A stretch of 64,000 nucleotides of DNA from Moniliophthora roreri (lineage: Eukaryota > Basidiomycota > Agaricomycetes > Agaricales > Marasmiaceae), in assembly GCA_001466705.2 (NCBI GenBank), contig LATX02000184.1, forward strand, positions 558,001 through 622,000. The letters are read 5' to 3'. This document shows positions 22,570 to 35,155 of the stretch, in pieces (position 1 is the stretch's first letter; each line of letters begins with the position of its first letter). The position numbers and the translations under genes were made by a program. A model generated the notes under the pieces. It searched no databases. It worked only from the letters and a program-made list of their open reading frames with translations, and had not been told where the DNA came from.

Positions 22570-24245
22570 TGTCCAAGAAGGCACAGGCAGCCTGCATCTT
22601 GTTGAAAAACGCGTCGAAACGACTTTTGTCTCAACTTTGTCCTTTCCCTGACGTGGCGTGATTCTGATCCGATTATCTTTCTAGGGGAGTTGTACACCGT
22701 TGAACATGGTCTCAGTGTATGTGTATCGCTCTCTTTATTGGCTTGATTAATCTGATTTCTGTCCGATAGCCTGACGGTCGTCTTGCTGAGGGATCTCCCT
22801 CTCACAACGATGACGGTTTCAGCACATTCTTTTCCGAGACATCTTCTGGCAAACATGTACCGCGGTCTTTGTACGTCGACCTTGAGCCCAATGTCGTTGA
22901 CGAGGTCAGGAGCGGCCCATACCGGAGTCTCTTCCATCCTGAGACCCTGGTGACTGGCAAGGAGGACGCCGCTAGCAACTGTACGCATGTCTTTATCATC
23001 TCAAAAATACCACCTCACTAACTCACTACTGACAGATGCTCGTGGTCACTATACCATCGGAAAGGAGATGATCGACACTGTGATGGACAAGGTCCGTCGC
23101 CTTGCAGACAACTGCTCTGGTTTGCAAGGTTTCTTCGTCTTCCACTCTTTCGGTGGTGGAACTGGTTCTGGTTTTGGTGCTCTCATCCTTGAGCGCCTTT
23201 CCACCGATTATGGCAAGAAGTCCAAGCTCGAGTTCAGTGTCTACCCCGCACCTACTCTTGCCAATTCGGTCGTGGAGCCTTACAACTCCGTCTTGACCAC
23301 CCACACCACTTTGGAGCATTCCGACTGCTCTTTCATGGTATGCACGTGTTTTTGAAAAAAAAACTTTATATATGGTCTGACTTGCTTCCCTATTTAGGTT
23401 GATAACGAAGCGATTTACGACATTTGCAAGAAGAACTTGAACATCCAATCCCCCGGCCTCACCAATCTGAACAGGCTCATTGCTCAAGTCGTCTCATCCA
23501 TCACTGCTTCTTTGCGTTTCGATGGCTCCCTTAACGTCGACTTGAACGAATTCCAGACCAATCTGGTTCCGTAAGTGTTCCTTGCTGCCTGGAATTTCAT
23601 AACACTCACCACGAATGTATCCTTTAGCTTCCCCCGAATCCACTTCCCCCTCGCCACCTTCGCCCCCATCATTTCTGCCGAGAAGGCTCACCACGAACAG
23701 AACTCAGTCGCCGATATGACCTTCTCCTGCTTCGAGCCCGGCCACCAGATGGTCAAATGTGATCCTAGGGAAGGCAAATACAGTAAGTATCGGTGCTTCT
23801 GTTGAATGTTCCCGCTGTCATTATTTATTATCCAGTGGCTTGTGCTCTCCTTTACCGTGGTGACGTTGTTCCCAAGGACGTCAACGCCGCTGTTGCCATT
23901 ATCAAGACCAAACGAACTATCCAGTTCGTCGACTGGTGTCCTACTGGCTTCAAGCTCGGTATCTGCAATGAACCACCTGCCCACGTTCCAGGAGGTGACC
24001 TCGCAAAGGTTACCCGTAGCATGTGTATGTTATCCAACACCACTGCCATCTCCTCCGCCTGGAGCCGTCTCGACCACAAGTTCGACCTTCTCTACTCGAA
24101 ACGTGCCTTCGTCCACTGGTACGTCGGTGAGGGTATGGAGGAAGGTGAATTTTCTGAGGCTCGTGAGGACTTGGCTGCTCTCGAAAAGGATTACGAAGAA
24201 GTTGGTATCGACTCTGCCGATATCGAAGAGGCCGGCGAATATTAG
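22462..24245 (+). CDS. Alpha-tubulin, first tandem copy
   Basis: Alpha subunit of the microtubule heterodimer. The start [20 protein letters not shown] is canonical. The GTP-binding motif [17 protein letters not shown] and the segment [20 protein letters not shown] follow. The protein ends EEAGEY, keeping the C-terminal tyrosine. The N-terminal loop that carries the acetylatable Lys-40 in animals reads [15 protein letters not shown] and has no lysine. Six introns interrupt the first two thirds, at positions shared with the second copy. From about 23835 to the stop the coding sequence is one uninterrupted exon, unlike the second copy. The first intron is long (22523-22684) and carries a 32-base T tract. 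Confidence 0.97.
22537..22568. repeat. Poly(T) tract, 32 bases, in tubulin intron 1
   Basis: An uninterrupted run of 32 thymines inside the first intron of alpha-tubulin 1. It is an ordinary mononucleotide microsatellite, likely length-variable and prone to sequencing error. Confidence 0.9.
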
Positions 24246-24510
24246 ATCGGGCCTTTTCTTTCTCACGACCACCGATTACCATTTGAACATTACCCATCAT
24301 CGTATAATCGCTCTCCTTCACGTTCATGATTTCTTTGGTTTTAGCATAGTCTTTTTGACCCCGGATTTTGTTCTTGTGGTTGTTTACATCAATTGTGATG
24401 AATCATATCATTTGATTCCCGCGAAAGGAAATTGTAATTTTCTGAGGTGGTTAGCAACGGATTTTTGATAACTCACACCCTGTACCCGACCTGCACAACA
24501 CGCTAAAGTT

Positions 24511-26407
24511 ATGCGCGAAGTCATCTCTCTCCACGTCGGTCAAGCAGGTGTGCAAATTGGCAATGCATGCTGTGAGTCGCAAATTCGACCTTGACCCAGA
24601 GCATACTTACAACCTCTTATCTACCTGCAGGGGAACTCTACCTTCACGAACACGAGCTGAGTGTAAGCAAAGTCATCCAAACTTCCAGAAACTTTGCGTT
24701 GATTTGCAACTCAGCCGGATGGTCGCGTCAATGAGGGATCACCCTCCAATACCGACAGCGGATTCTCAACATTCTTCTCCGAAACTGGCTCAGGCAAATA
24801 CGTCCCGCGGTCGCTCTATGTCGACTTGGAACCTGGCGTCGTGGATGATGTGAAGACGGGCCCTTACAGGAGCCTTTTCCACCCAGAGACGATGATTACC
24901 GGAAAGGAGGACGCTGCAAACAACTGTATGTGCCGACGCGATTCCAATGCTTATCATTTACACCACATCTCAGATGCCCGTGGACACTACACCATTGGAA
25001 AAGAACTCATTGACCCTGTCATGGACAAGGTTCGCCGTCTTGCAGATAATTGTTCTGGCCTTCAAGGTTTCTTCGTGTTCCATTCCTTTGGTGGAGGCAC
25101 GGGTTCCGGCTTCGGTGCTCTTCTGCTCGAGAGACTCTCAACAGACTACGGCAAGAAGTCAAAGCTAGAGTTCTGTGTGTACCCTGCTCCACAGCTTTCA
25201 AGCTCGGTGGTCGAGCCATACAACTCGGTCTTAACCACTCACACGACCCTTGAGCACTCTGACTGCTCCTTCATGGTACGTGGATATAAATACTTGTTGC
25301 ACTTAAATGCCGCTGATTCTACAATTCCTACTATAGGTCGATAACGAAGCCATCTATGACATTTGCAAGAAGAAACTTGGCGTTGCTCAACCCAGCTTCC
25401 CTAATTTGAACAGGTTGATTGCTCAAGTCGTTTCTTCTATCACGGCCTCCTTGCGTTTCGATGGATCTCTGAATGTCGACTTGAACGAGTTCCAGACCAA
25501 CCTTGTTCCGTAAGCCGCCGCGTAGTCGGGATTTCATACCAGACTAAAGACTACTCCTTCCTCAGGTTCCCTCGAATCCACTTCCCCTTGGCCACGTACT
25601 CACCTCTTCTCTCTGCCGACAAGGCCAACCATGAGCAGAACTCCGTGGCCGAAATGACTTTTGCTTGCTTCGAGCATGGCAACCAGATGGTCAAGTGCGA
25701 TCCCAAGGATGGCAAATACAGTAGGTGCCCGCTGTTCTCCTAACTCTACTCAGCGAACTGATAGGCACCCTCCTGTAGTGGCTTGCTGTCTGCTTTACCG
25801 TGGCGATGTCGTTCCCAAAGATGTCCAAGCTGCTGTCGCTAGCGTGAAGACCAAGCGAACCATTCAATTTGTCGATTGGTGCCCGACTGGTTTCAAGGTT
25901 GGTCTTTGGCAGCCTTTGACGTTGTCGGTTTTTGATCAAGATGCTACTCTTCAAGCTTGGTGTCTGCAACGAGCCACCTGCCTGCATACCTGGTGGTGAT
26001 CTTGCGAAGACTACTCGCAGTCTTTGCATGCTATCCAAGTTAGCTGTCCGTTTCTGCGCCCATCATCCTCGAAACTAACTCTATGTCTCTAGCACCACTG
26101 CTATTGCTGCAGCTTGGGGCCGCTTAGGTACTTCTTTCGTTAGGATCCCATGATTGTTGATGCTAATTGATTTCTTCAGACTACAAGTTTGACCTCTTGT
26201 ACTCCAAGCGAGCCTTTGTTCACTGGTACGTGGGTGAAGGCATGGAAGAAGTGAGTGCTTTCCATTTATATATGACGTAACTTTCCCATACTGAGTTCAA
26301 CACAGGGCGAATTCTCCGAGGCTCGAGAGGATCTCGCTGCATTGGAGAAGGATTATGAGGAAGTTGGCATTGACTCTACTGACGCAGAAGAGGAAGGTGA
26401 ATATTGA
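24511..26407 (+). CDS. Alpha-tubulin, second tandem copy
   Basis: Second complete alpha-tubulin, head-to-tail 265 bp after the first. It starts [20 protein letters not shown] and has [17 protein letters not shown]. It ends DAEEEGEY, again with a terminal tyrosine. The Lys-40 loop reads [15 protein letters not shown], also without lysine. It shares six intron positions with copy 1 but has four more in its last third: 25898-25955, 26039-26092, 26128-26179 and 26251-26305. Divergence from copy 1 is clear in the stretches [14 protein letters not shown] and [19 protein letters not shown], so the duplication is not recent. Both copies look functional. Confidence 0.96.
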
Positions 26408-26587
26408 AATACGAAATATGTCATAGCATCTACTGTTTAAGTCTCTTTTGCTGCTGATGCTGTTCTTGCTATAAATTGTAAACCAAGATTCGATAATGCA
26501 TTGATCGTCCGGGATTCTACGTTCAGCTGCCCGTCTATGATCTACAAACTCAATCTAAAGCTAGCCTAGTCTACCTTTGTCCAATAG

Positions 26588-27679
26588 TCAATCAGTTTCC
26601 ACAGTGACATCTACACCACCGTTTGGTGCTCGTCGTAGAGTAACGCTAGCGAATCATCAGCTATCCAACCGTACAGCATGATAATAAGCTCACAAACCTT
26701 GCCATGTCTGACACCAAGAAGTCAGGTCTGACGGCTTCCATCTGCTCACGACTATGAGTAGTCAAGAAACCGATCGTCTTGCATCCTGCCGCTTTGCCAC
26801 TGAGGATACCATTGGGTGCATCTTCGAAGACAAGACCTGCGACAATGTTAAGAAAGATTGAATGGTGTCACCGAAGATACCACTTACAATTTTCAGGTTT
26901 AACGCCACATTTTTCTGCTCCTAGAAGGTATGGATCGGGTCTGCAATATTACTAAGTTAGTGAGGCGCAACTCTGATACGTCTTGTACGACATACTCGGG
27001 CTTTCCCTTTGATACGTCGTCTGCAGTCACAAAGACGTCAGGCGCTGTGATTCCGGCAATATTTAGTGCTGCGGTCGCGTAGACTCTTGTTCCGGAAGTG
27101 CAAATGGCCCAACTGGGATTAGGGAGATGCCTCGCAGGTTCCAGCTACGCTTACCACATCAGTATGGATGCGGTTCGGAAGGACGACGAACGTACTTCTT
27201 CCATTGTCCGCTTAATGCCGGGCAGTTTGAGAATACCGGGACGGCCATTACACGTGGATGTTTCGACAATTGCAGTCTCAAACCGTTGAGCTTCTCTCTA
27301 AAACGAAGATAGTCGAGTTTCCATGTGCAAGGTGGATAGCATGAGGTCTAACCTCGAGCTCTTCGGGATCTTCAATACCGCAATGCTTCCTGAGATTCTC
27401 TACGGTTCGGACACCATGAGAAGCTGTACGATCTCTGTGAGGATTCGAACTCTTTCCAATAGCACGGGAAGACGCACAGCTTAGAATATCCTGGACATCG
27501 ATATTAGGATATTTCTCCCTAAACAGCTCCCAAGCGCCAACGACTCCTGCAGTAGAGTCTATGAGAGTGCCATCCATGTCAAAAAGCCTGTAGATGAATA
27601 TGCTGGCGTCAGAGATGCGTCAGGCAAGAGTGGCCAGAAGACCTTACGCTGCATCTACGTGAAATGTGATGGAAGGCAT
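26588..27679 (-). CDS. HAD-superfamily phosphatase (Gpp/Dog-like)
   Basis: Haloacid-dehalogenase-type sugar or polyol phosphatase, closest in layout to yeast glycerol-3-phosphatase and 2-deoxyglucose-6-phosphatase. Motif I is LFDMDGTLIDSTAG with the nucleophile DMDGT. Then come SHGVRTVENLRKHCG, motif II in WAICTSGTRVYAT, motif III in TADDVSKGKPDPYLLGAEK, and motif IV FEDAPNGILSGKAAGCKTIG. The first exon is short (MPSITFHVDAA) and the last exon gives VTLRRAPNGGVDVTVETD before the stop at 26588. About seven introns are needed. It could serve glycerol formation in osmotic stress, but the substrate cannot be told from sequence. It diverges from sec15 across 151 bp. Confidence 0.85.
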
Positions 27680-27830
27680 CTTGAATGAAGAGAAAAAATT
27701 TCAAGCCGGTTAAGCATGGCCAGGGCATGGCAATGGAATTAATGAACTCTGAACCGAGTCACTCGCAAATTGGAATTGGCCGGGACACAATTGCCCGAGA
27801 TTCCTCCGCACGCACGGTCGTCATCCCACA

Positions 27831-30756
27831 ATGCTACCTCGAAAACGTCCCCACTTTACCCAGGAAAGCATTGATCAACAGCTTCAACAAATACATCTCT
27901 TGGACCAGTCTTCTTCTTCTGAAAATCTCGAGCAGTTAGGTCCCATAATCAAGCAGATTCATGCCAATAAACAACAGGAGGCATACATCCGAACGCTACA
28001 GGATCTCATACAATCCAAGGACGCAGAAATCGAAAAAATATGCGGCGAAAATTACCAGGATTTTATAGCCTCGGTATCCACATTATTCAATGTCAAGTCA
28101 TACACTGGGAAGATGAAGGAGAACATTGCAGCATTAGATAGCAGCGTTTCGCAACTCGGTCGGGGGCTTGTCGAGAAGAAACGCGCTCTTTTGCAGTCCA
28201 AGAAGACTGCAGCAAATTTGGATGAGGCCATCGATACACTGCAGGCCTGTCTGCGAGTGTTAGATGTTGTTCATCGCGTCGGGGAGATGATTAAAGAAGG
28301 GAAATATTGGAGTGCTCTCAGGGTGAGTTCCTACTGTCTTCTCTGTATCTCATCTAATCCACAAGTCTTTCTTTAGTCGCTGGACGACGTTCAGAACCTT
28401 CCTCAGACATCTCTATCGCAGACTCCGTTTTACCAGCATCTGCTTTCGTCGTTACCGTCGCTAAGGATTCAAATTAAGGATGCTGTGACTGCTTCGATGA
28501 AGCAATGGTTACTTGAAATACGAAACAATAGCGAGGAAGTAGGGAATATGGCTTTAGAGGGCATGGAGGCTCGAACTCGGCGTTGGAGAGCCAGGCGAGA
28601 CAGGGATCCGCTGCTGAGGATGAGTCGTGTAGGAAGTGCCGTCGAGCTAGTGACATACGAGAAGACTGAATGTGAGTCTTAGTCTCGTTCTCGTCCCTGA
28701 ACCGGTTCCTTAACGAGCCTGGCTAGTCAATATATTGGATAATGATCGACTTCACATCGACTTCAAGCCTTTATATCAGTGTATCCACATATATACCGCT
28801 CTCGACTCACTGAGCGAACTACAGAAATCCTATCAAGCCGACCGCAAGGTCTGACATCTCTTTGGCTACTCTACTCTCTTTACTAACACTCCCTTAGGCT
28901 CAATCGGACCTCATTCTTCCTACCCCACTTCCTTTGTCATCATTACCATCTATCACAAAACAGATATCAGGTTTCTTCATTGTCGAAACCCACGTTCTGG
29001 AAACAACAGGATCTTTCAGGTCCGAGCGCGACGTTGAGGAATTATGGGATGGAGTCATTACGCGACTAACCACCTCCTTGGAGAGTTCATTGCGAAATGA
29101 AACAGTCCCTGACACCTTCCTCAGCGTGAAGGAATACCTTATCGGTTTTATCATGACGGTAGAAGTAAGGATTTCGATGTTTCCAAATGTTGTTGCTTCT
29201 AACCCGCCATTTCAGTCGGCATTATATTCAACGAACTCGCTTCATTCATTCATCATAGTACTATTCGAGAAGTATGCAAAACTCCTGGAATCTCAATTCA
29301 GCCGACGTTTTGATGATGTATGCTCGCCTTGAACGCCTCCTAGAATCATAACTCACACTCTTGAAAGATTGTTCAACAAGACGATCATCTGCCAATGCTG
29401 GTTCAGTCCGAACAAGAGGTCAACACGGTGCTCGATGTTGTATGGATAAGTAACGAGAAGACACAGGAGATCAAACAGTAAAACATTGTACACCCTCAAG
29501 CACAGCGGGCATTGACTACTCGTTCTTTCAAGGTCGGCCCTGCCACAAAATTTGCCTTGGTCGCAAACATTTTACCTTTGTTGCGAAGATGTCTGTCTTT
29601 ATTTTGTTTCTTTTTCTCTCTCTTTTACATTTCATTGGTTCTCCGTTTTACAGATCCGCAGCTTCATCCAGAAGTTTTATGCTTTCGTTGAGGGGGTCTC
29701 GCAGCATCATCGAAATATCGACGAACTTTTGAGCAAGGTCAGTTCCTTTTCGACGATTTCATTAGATTTGCATCTCATACCCCATTGCAGTCTCTGGATG
29801 GCCTTCTCATCACCCATATCAGCGAAACGATTGGCCAAAGACTTGCGGGTACATCGACATTGTCACAAATCGCACAGATCGTCACGAACGTGGAACATTT
29901 CCAGACAGCTTGTGGTGAACTTGAACGCTCACTGACAAACCTACGGTAGCTATTCTCTCTTAATTGTTCCTACCTGGTTTACTCACTCGTCTCCAGAACA
30001 ACACAACGAGGTGGAGCCATTCGACTCAATGCTTCACAATCGTTTGACAATACGCTTTCCCGTGCTCTCGGTCGCATCAATTCGTTAATCAACTCCAAGT
30101 TGAATGATTTCTTCGAGCTTTCTGAATATGACTGGACTCCCGCTCGGCGAGAAAACGCTCCAAGCATGTATCCCTATGAGCTCCTGAATTGGCTAACAAC
30201 CGTCGTGGACGGTCTAGTAATCAAGGAGACGTACAAAGATGAAGCGTATAAAGGTGCTGTGTCCTACATCGCGGAGTGCCTAATGGTGTGTATGGGAAAA
30301 GTATCAAACAAACATGTTGGTTACTAAACCCGTCGACTTGACAGGATTTCCTCACTGGACGAGATATACCGATGTTAAACGAAAATGCAATCTCGAATGT
30401 ATTGATTGATGTCGATTTCATCGAGGATCAGCTTCGGAACATAGGAAGAGCACACTTGTCATCTGCTTTCGTCGAATTGCGTTCGGTCAGTGATCTAGCT
30501 CTTGATAACAACTCGGATGCCGTACTCATCGATCTGACAGACAACATCTATTGTGTTGAACAACACGGTACATGAATATCTGGTCCCTGCGAATCGACAT
30601 GCGTCCTATGCTGCAGTTAAGAACAAGCGCCTTCAGGCACTTTTGGACAAGTTGGCGAAATACTATGGTTCCATCCGTAATGGAAGGGAGATGGCAGAGA
30701 AGAGACGGAAAGAGGCTGATTCTGTCGGGAGACTGTTCCCTGGAGACGTCCGTTAG
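27831..30756 (+). CDS. sec15: Exocyst complex subunit Sec15
   Basis: Subunit of the exocyst, which tethers secretory vesicles at sites of polarised growth; Sec15 is the Rab (Sec4) effector. The N-terminus is MLPRKRPHFTQESIDQQLQ. It is followed by LNVKSYTG-like coiled-coil helices (KENIAALDSSVSQLGRGL) and VLDVVHRVGEMIKEGKYWSAL. The C-terminal helical part includes LNDFFELSEYDWTPARREN and ends KLAKYYGSIRNGREMAEKRR and LFPGDVR. It has roughly ten introns. A coiled-coil and CorEx-type helical repeat architecture is expected for the family. A second exocyst gene, sec10, lies about 20 kb downstream. Confidence 0.9.
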
Positions 30757-31052
30757 ATACACTCATCTGTAGTGTTCATTGTTTTCTTGCTGTTGTTGTA
30801 TGTAATATTAGGGGTGAATGCTCGATTAAGAGTCTCTACGAACCCTACTGCAACTCCGGGTCCAACCTATGTACATCAAAGAAACGGAATATAGAGAAAG
30901 AGAGCAACTCGGGGCACGAAATAAGATTTCCGAAAATGGAGACGGCTATGGTAGGGCATATAGAAGAGCGAGATGTACATTTTCGGGGAATCGTGAAGTA
31001 TCATGACACGAAATAACATACGCTGAAGGGTAAAGCTAATAAGTCCCGAAGA
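30757..31052. other. Convergent spacer between sec15 and arf1
   Basis: This 296-bp region holds the two opposing 3' UTRs. No gene is recognised. Confidence 0.5.
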
Positions 31053-32434
<1,382 letters not shown>

Positions 32435-33120
32435 TCAACGTAGCCCAGCTGCTGCGAGCCGCCGATTCAGCTTTGTTTTCCAGCTGACATAGATACCGTT
32501 CTCCGGGGATGGTGCGTATTGGCAAAGCTCAAACAAAACAAGCTGCTCCTGAAAGCCGGGATTCACCCAGATCTGATCTCGAGCTATTCAAGAATCAGAA
32601 AAGGCCGACAGATAGTCTAATTAGCAACAAATACCTCTTCTAATGACCTCTAGGGCCTGGGTAGCATTGACCCGGCTCGACCACATGACTGAGGATAACC
32701 ATGAGTTCCGGGACGCAAATTCAATCCGAAAGGACTCACTGTATGCAGCAACAACAGCAGCACTTCTAGAAAGACCTTGGACACAGTGAACCAATACTAC
32801 GCCACCGTTTCTCAACGCGTCGTCGATGAACCGGACTGCGGAAGGGAGATATATCAACAGATCTGCGTAGTCCACGTCTTCAACCGGAATGCGCATATGC
32901 CTTATGCCCGACTCGGGCAACTCAGCAGGGATAGGATCTATACAAACGGACAAGATATGAGTTATACGCCGTTCTGTCAAGGAACGCGTCGACCGAGCCG
33001 CCATAATACTAATACATAGTCATGGTGAGACAGCATCAATTTAGAAAGTGATGGATGCTCTTACTTGCCCAAGTATAACCTATTTTCTATGATGGCGTTT
33101 ATGTTCTTCCAGCTTCCCAT
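32435..33120 (-). CDS. Dual-specificity protein phosphatase
   Basis: Cysteine phosphatase of the DSP type. A short first exon starting at 33120 gives MGSWKNINAIIENRLYLGN and joins MAARSTRSLTERRITHILS, matching the standard DSP opening. The catalytic loop is HCVQGLSRS (HCxxGxSRS), with the general-acid Asp in VEDVDYADLLIY. The C-terminal exon reads QIWVNPGFQEQLVLFELC and ends KTKLNRRLAAAGLR. There is no zinc-finger extension of the Yvh1 type, and the length of about 200 residues fits small atypical DSPs. Starting at the later ATG (33004) would remove a core strand, so the two-exon start is preferred. The substrate is unknown. Confidence 0.85.
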
Positions 33121-33852
33121 CTTCGGAGGGCCTCAGAGTCGAATGCATTTACCTATGTCATGTCTTCCTTCTTGTACTACACAGATTACGGGTTCTCAGC
33201 ATTGGCGCCCCTCGCTCGGTGAGCATAAAAACCGGTGAGTTCAGCCATTGAGGACCTTGGAGAGACTGTCTACTTGATTATGGCAGTGTGGTCAGTCGGA
33301 AGTTGGGTCGGAGGTGGGCTGTGACAGTGCTTTTTCCCCACGTGTCGTACCTCATTAGTTGCCTTTCTGGGAATTCTATGCCGCAAACCTCGCGGGTAAC
33401 TGACAGGAGGTCTGTCTTTCACCTATACCTGTACAGATAAGAACGTCGGGGTCGGGATTTTGACGAATGTTTTTCTGTGAAACTCCACCTTCCCTGTGGA
33501 CATAATTGACTTACCCACCGGTTAATCGCTAACTTTACGAGTCGTACGCATACTTCGGGCCACTGGGCTGAGCAGTACTGGCAGCACTCTCGGATGCTGC
33601 AGGCCTCTCGGCTGAAAGCAATTGCATCCGCCTTGCATTTCTCGTTATTTCTTGGAGTGAGCATGCGGAAACATTCTTGCTCGCCTCGGAGGTCTTCAAC
33701 TTTCGCGAGCAACCCTTTAATCAAGGTTATTGAATAACCGGATACCGGTTGAAGTATTTTCTTCTGCATTTAGCTGCAGGGAGTTGAGCTCGTTGAGCTA
33801 TGAACCTGTGAATGTGAGCCTTCTACTTAGTGATTTGTACCAGTGAGCTGTG
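33121..33852. other. Region between DSP gene and LINE insertion, no gene recognised
   Basis: About 730 bp. It contains a minus-strand open frame of 116 codons (33419-33769) with several Cys residues (CSIRECCQYCSAQW), but no family I know and no clear splice partner. A small inverted motif, ataaccggataccggtt, lies near 33732. It is probably the promoter region of the phosphatase plus neutral sequence. Confidence 0.45.
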
Positions 33853-33868
33853 AATAGGCCGTCTCACA
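33853..33868. repeat. 5' copy of 16-bp target-site duplication
   Basis: AATAGGCCGTCTCACA, identical to 34960-34975. The two copies flank the LINE fragment directly: the element's open frame begins immediately after this copy. Confidence 0.8.
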
Positions 33869-34959
33869 TGCGAAACAAACAGCTATTCAGGCTATAAACA
33901 AAGATGAGACGGATGAAATGGATTTAGATGTACCGCCGTCCTATGCAATGTCAGGCATCAAGCTCAAAACGATAACATGGCGTACGGCAACGAAGGCAAT
34001 TAGGATCAGAAAGATGAGAGCTGTCCAGAGGAAAGACCCAGAGAAACTGGGCAGGCGAAAAACAACCATGAACCTAGACCGAGCAAGACATGCCGCTCAA
34101 AACTTGACTGGGCGACTACCAACAAACTCAACACTCTGGAGGGCAACCAAGTGCGCAGATTTCTCAATTAAGATCAGGTACTTTATGTGGATGATGATGC
34201 GCGATGCATACAAAATTGGAGACTATTGGAATGGAAAAAGAGATGCAGAATATCGCGAAACATGCCATAGGTGTGGAGTAACAGAGACGATGGAGCATAT
34301 ACTGTTCGAATGCGAGGTACCCGGACAAAACGAAGTATGGTCGCTAGTTAAGAAGATGTGGGGCGAAAGGAAGGGAGCGCCAGAATGGAAAGACGTGGAC
34401 ATAGGAACAGTGCTGGCGTGTGATCTTGCATCCTGGAAGAACCAGAAAGGAAAGACGGAAAAAGGATTGTCGCGGTTCTATCGTACAATATGTAGTCTCC
34501 GAAGCGGCCTATCTGATCTGGAAGCTAAGGAATGAAAGAGTTATTCAAGAGGGAGGGGACTATGAACACACCGGGACTGAAATCCACAACCGCTTCATAT
34601 CAACCATAAATGTGCGCCTGACCTTCGACCGACTTCAATGCAACCTAGCGAAATGGGACCGAAAGGCGCTCCCAGAGGACCTAGCTCTTGACACCTGGCG
34701 TGACTCTCATCACAATGAGCAAAATCTCCCGAAGGACTGGATCAGGGAGTCTGGGGATGAAGGTGAGTGAGAGGTGAGTAATAGAAGTCGGCCGGAATCA
34801 GCGAGTCCCACACTGGTGCGTCCAGGCACCGTGCGCAAAAGCATTTCCTCAGGGTAGTTGATAATACTTAGCAGATCATGAATCTGATTCCTAGCGGGCC
34901 CGAAAGAGTCGACGGACTGTCGTACGGTGAGTAGGGCTATACCAAACGCTCCGCCAAAA
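33869..34959 (+). mobile_element. 5'-truncated non-LTR retrotransposon (LINE) insertion
   Basis: A 1091-bp fragment of a LINE. Reading from its first bases it encodes the end of an RT polyprotein, with the RT-associated zinc-binding segment CHRCGVTETMEHILFECEVP. A frame change near 34480-34493 leads to the typical end SEAAYLIWKLRNERVI. The RT catalytic core is absent because of 5' truncation. The 3' end carries a short A run (ccgccaaaaa), and identical 16-bp repeats flank both ends. The size, truncation, A-rich end and target-site duplication are the signature of target-primed reverse transcription. The frameshift means it is dead. Confidence 0.85.
33870..34767 (+). pseudogene. LINE reverse-transcriptase C-terminal remnant, frameshifted
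   Basis: The first frame runs to a TGA at 34533 (ends DLEAKE). The second frame carries on from about 34485 to about 34767 (ends RESGDEGE). Aligning the overlap, IVQYVVSEAAYLIWKLRN in the second frame continues the domain, so one indel near 34485 breaks the gene. The segment belongs to the zf-RVT plus C-terminal tail region of fungal LINEs. Base composition is A-rich and unlike the neighbouring genes. Confidence 0.8.
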
Positions 34960-34975
34960 AATAGGCCGTCTCACA
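34960..34975. repeat. 3' copy of 16-bp target-site duplication
   Basis: AATAGGCCGTCTCACA, identical to 33853-33868 and preceded directly by the element's A run. The first A may belong to the tail, so the duplication is 15 or 16 bp. Confidence 0.8.
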
Positions 34976-35155
34976 CGTGGAAGCCCAGCACCATGTTGTG
35001 TATATACGTAACAGCACCTGGATTGAACGTTGTAAATTACCGTGACGACCTGCGGACCTAAACATGACGACTTTGTATTGAATATCACACCACATCTCGC
35101 TCAGATTATCACCCTCCTTGTCCTCAAACTTTTTCTCCCCTCCAGGTCACACACA

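Noticed and set aside
22529..22988. Lysine-run protein on the minus strand across the poly(T) tract
   Set aside because: The lysine run is just the reverse of the 32-base T tract inside a tubulin intron.
33419..33769. Minus-strand open frame of 116 codons with several Cys residues
   Set aside because: No known domain, no convincing splice partner, and it lies in a promoter-like gap. Not enough to call a gene.
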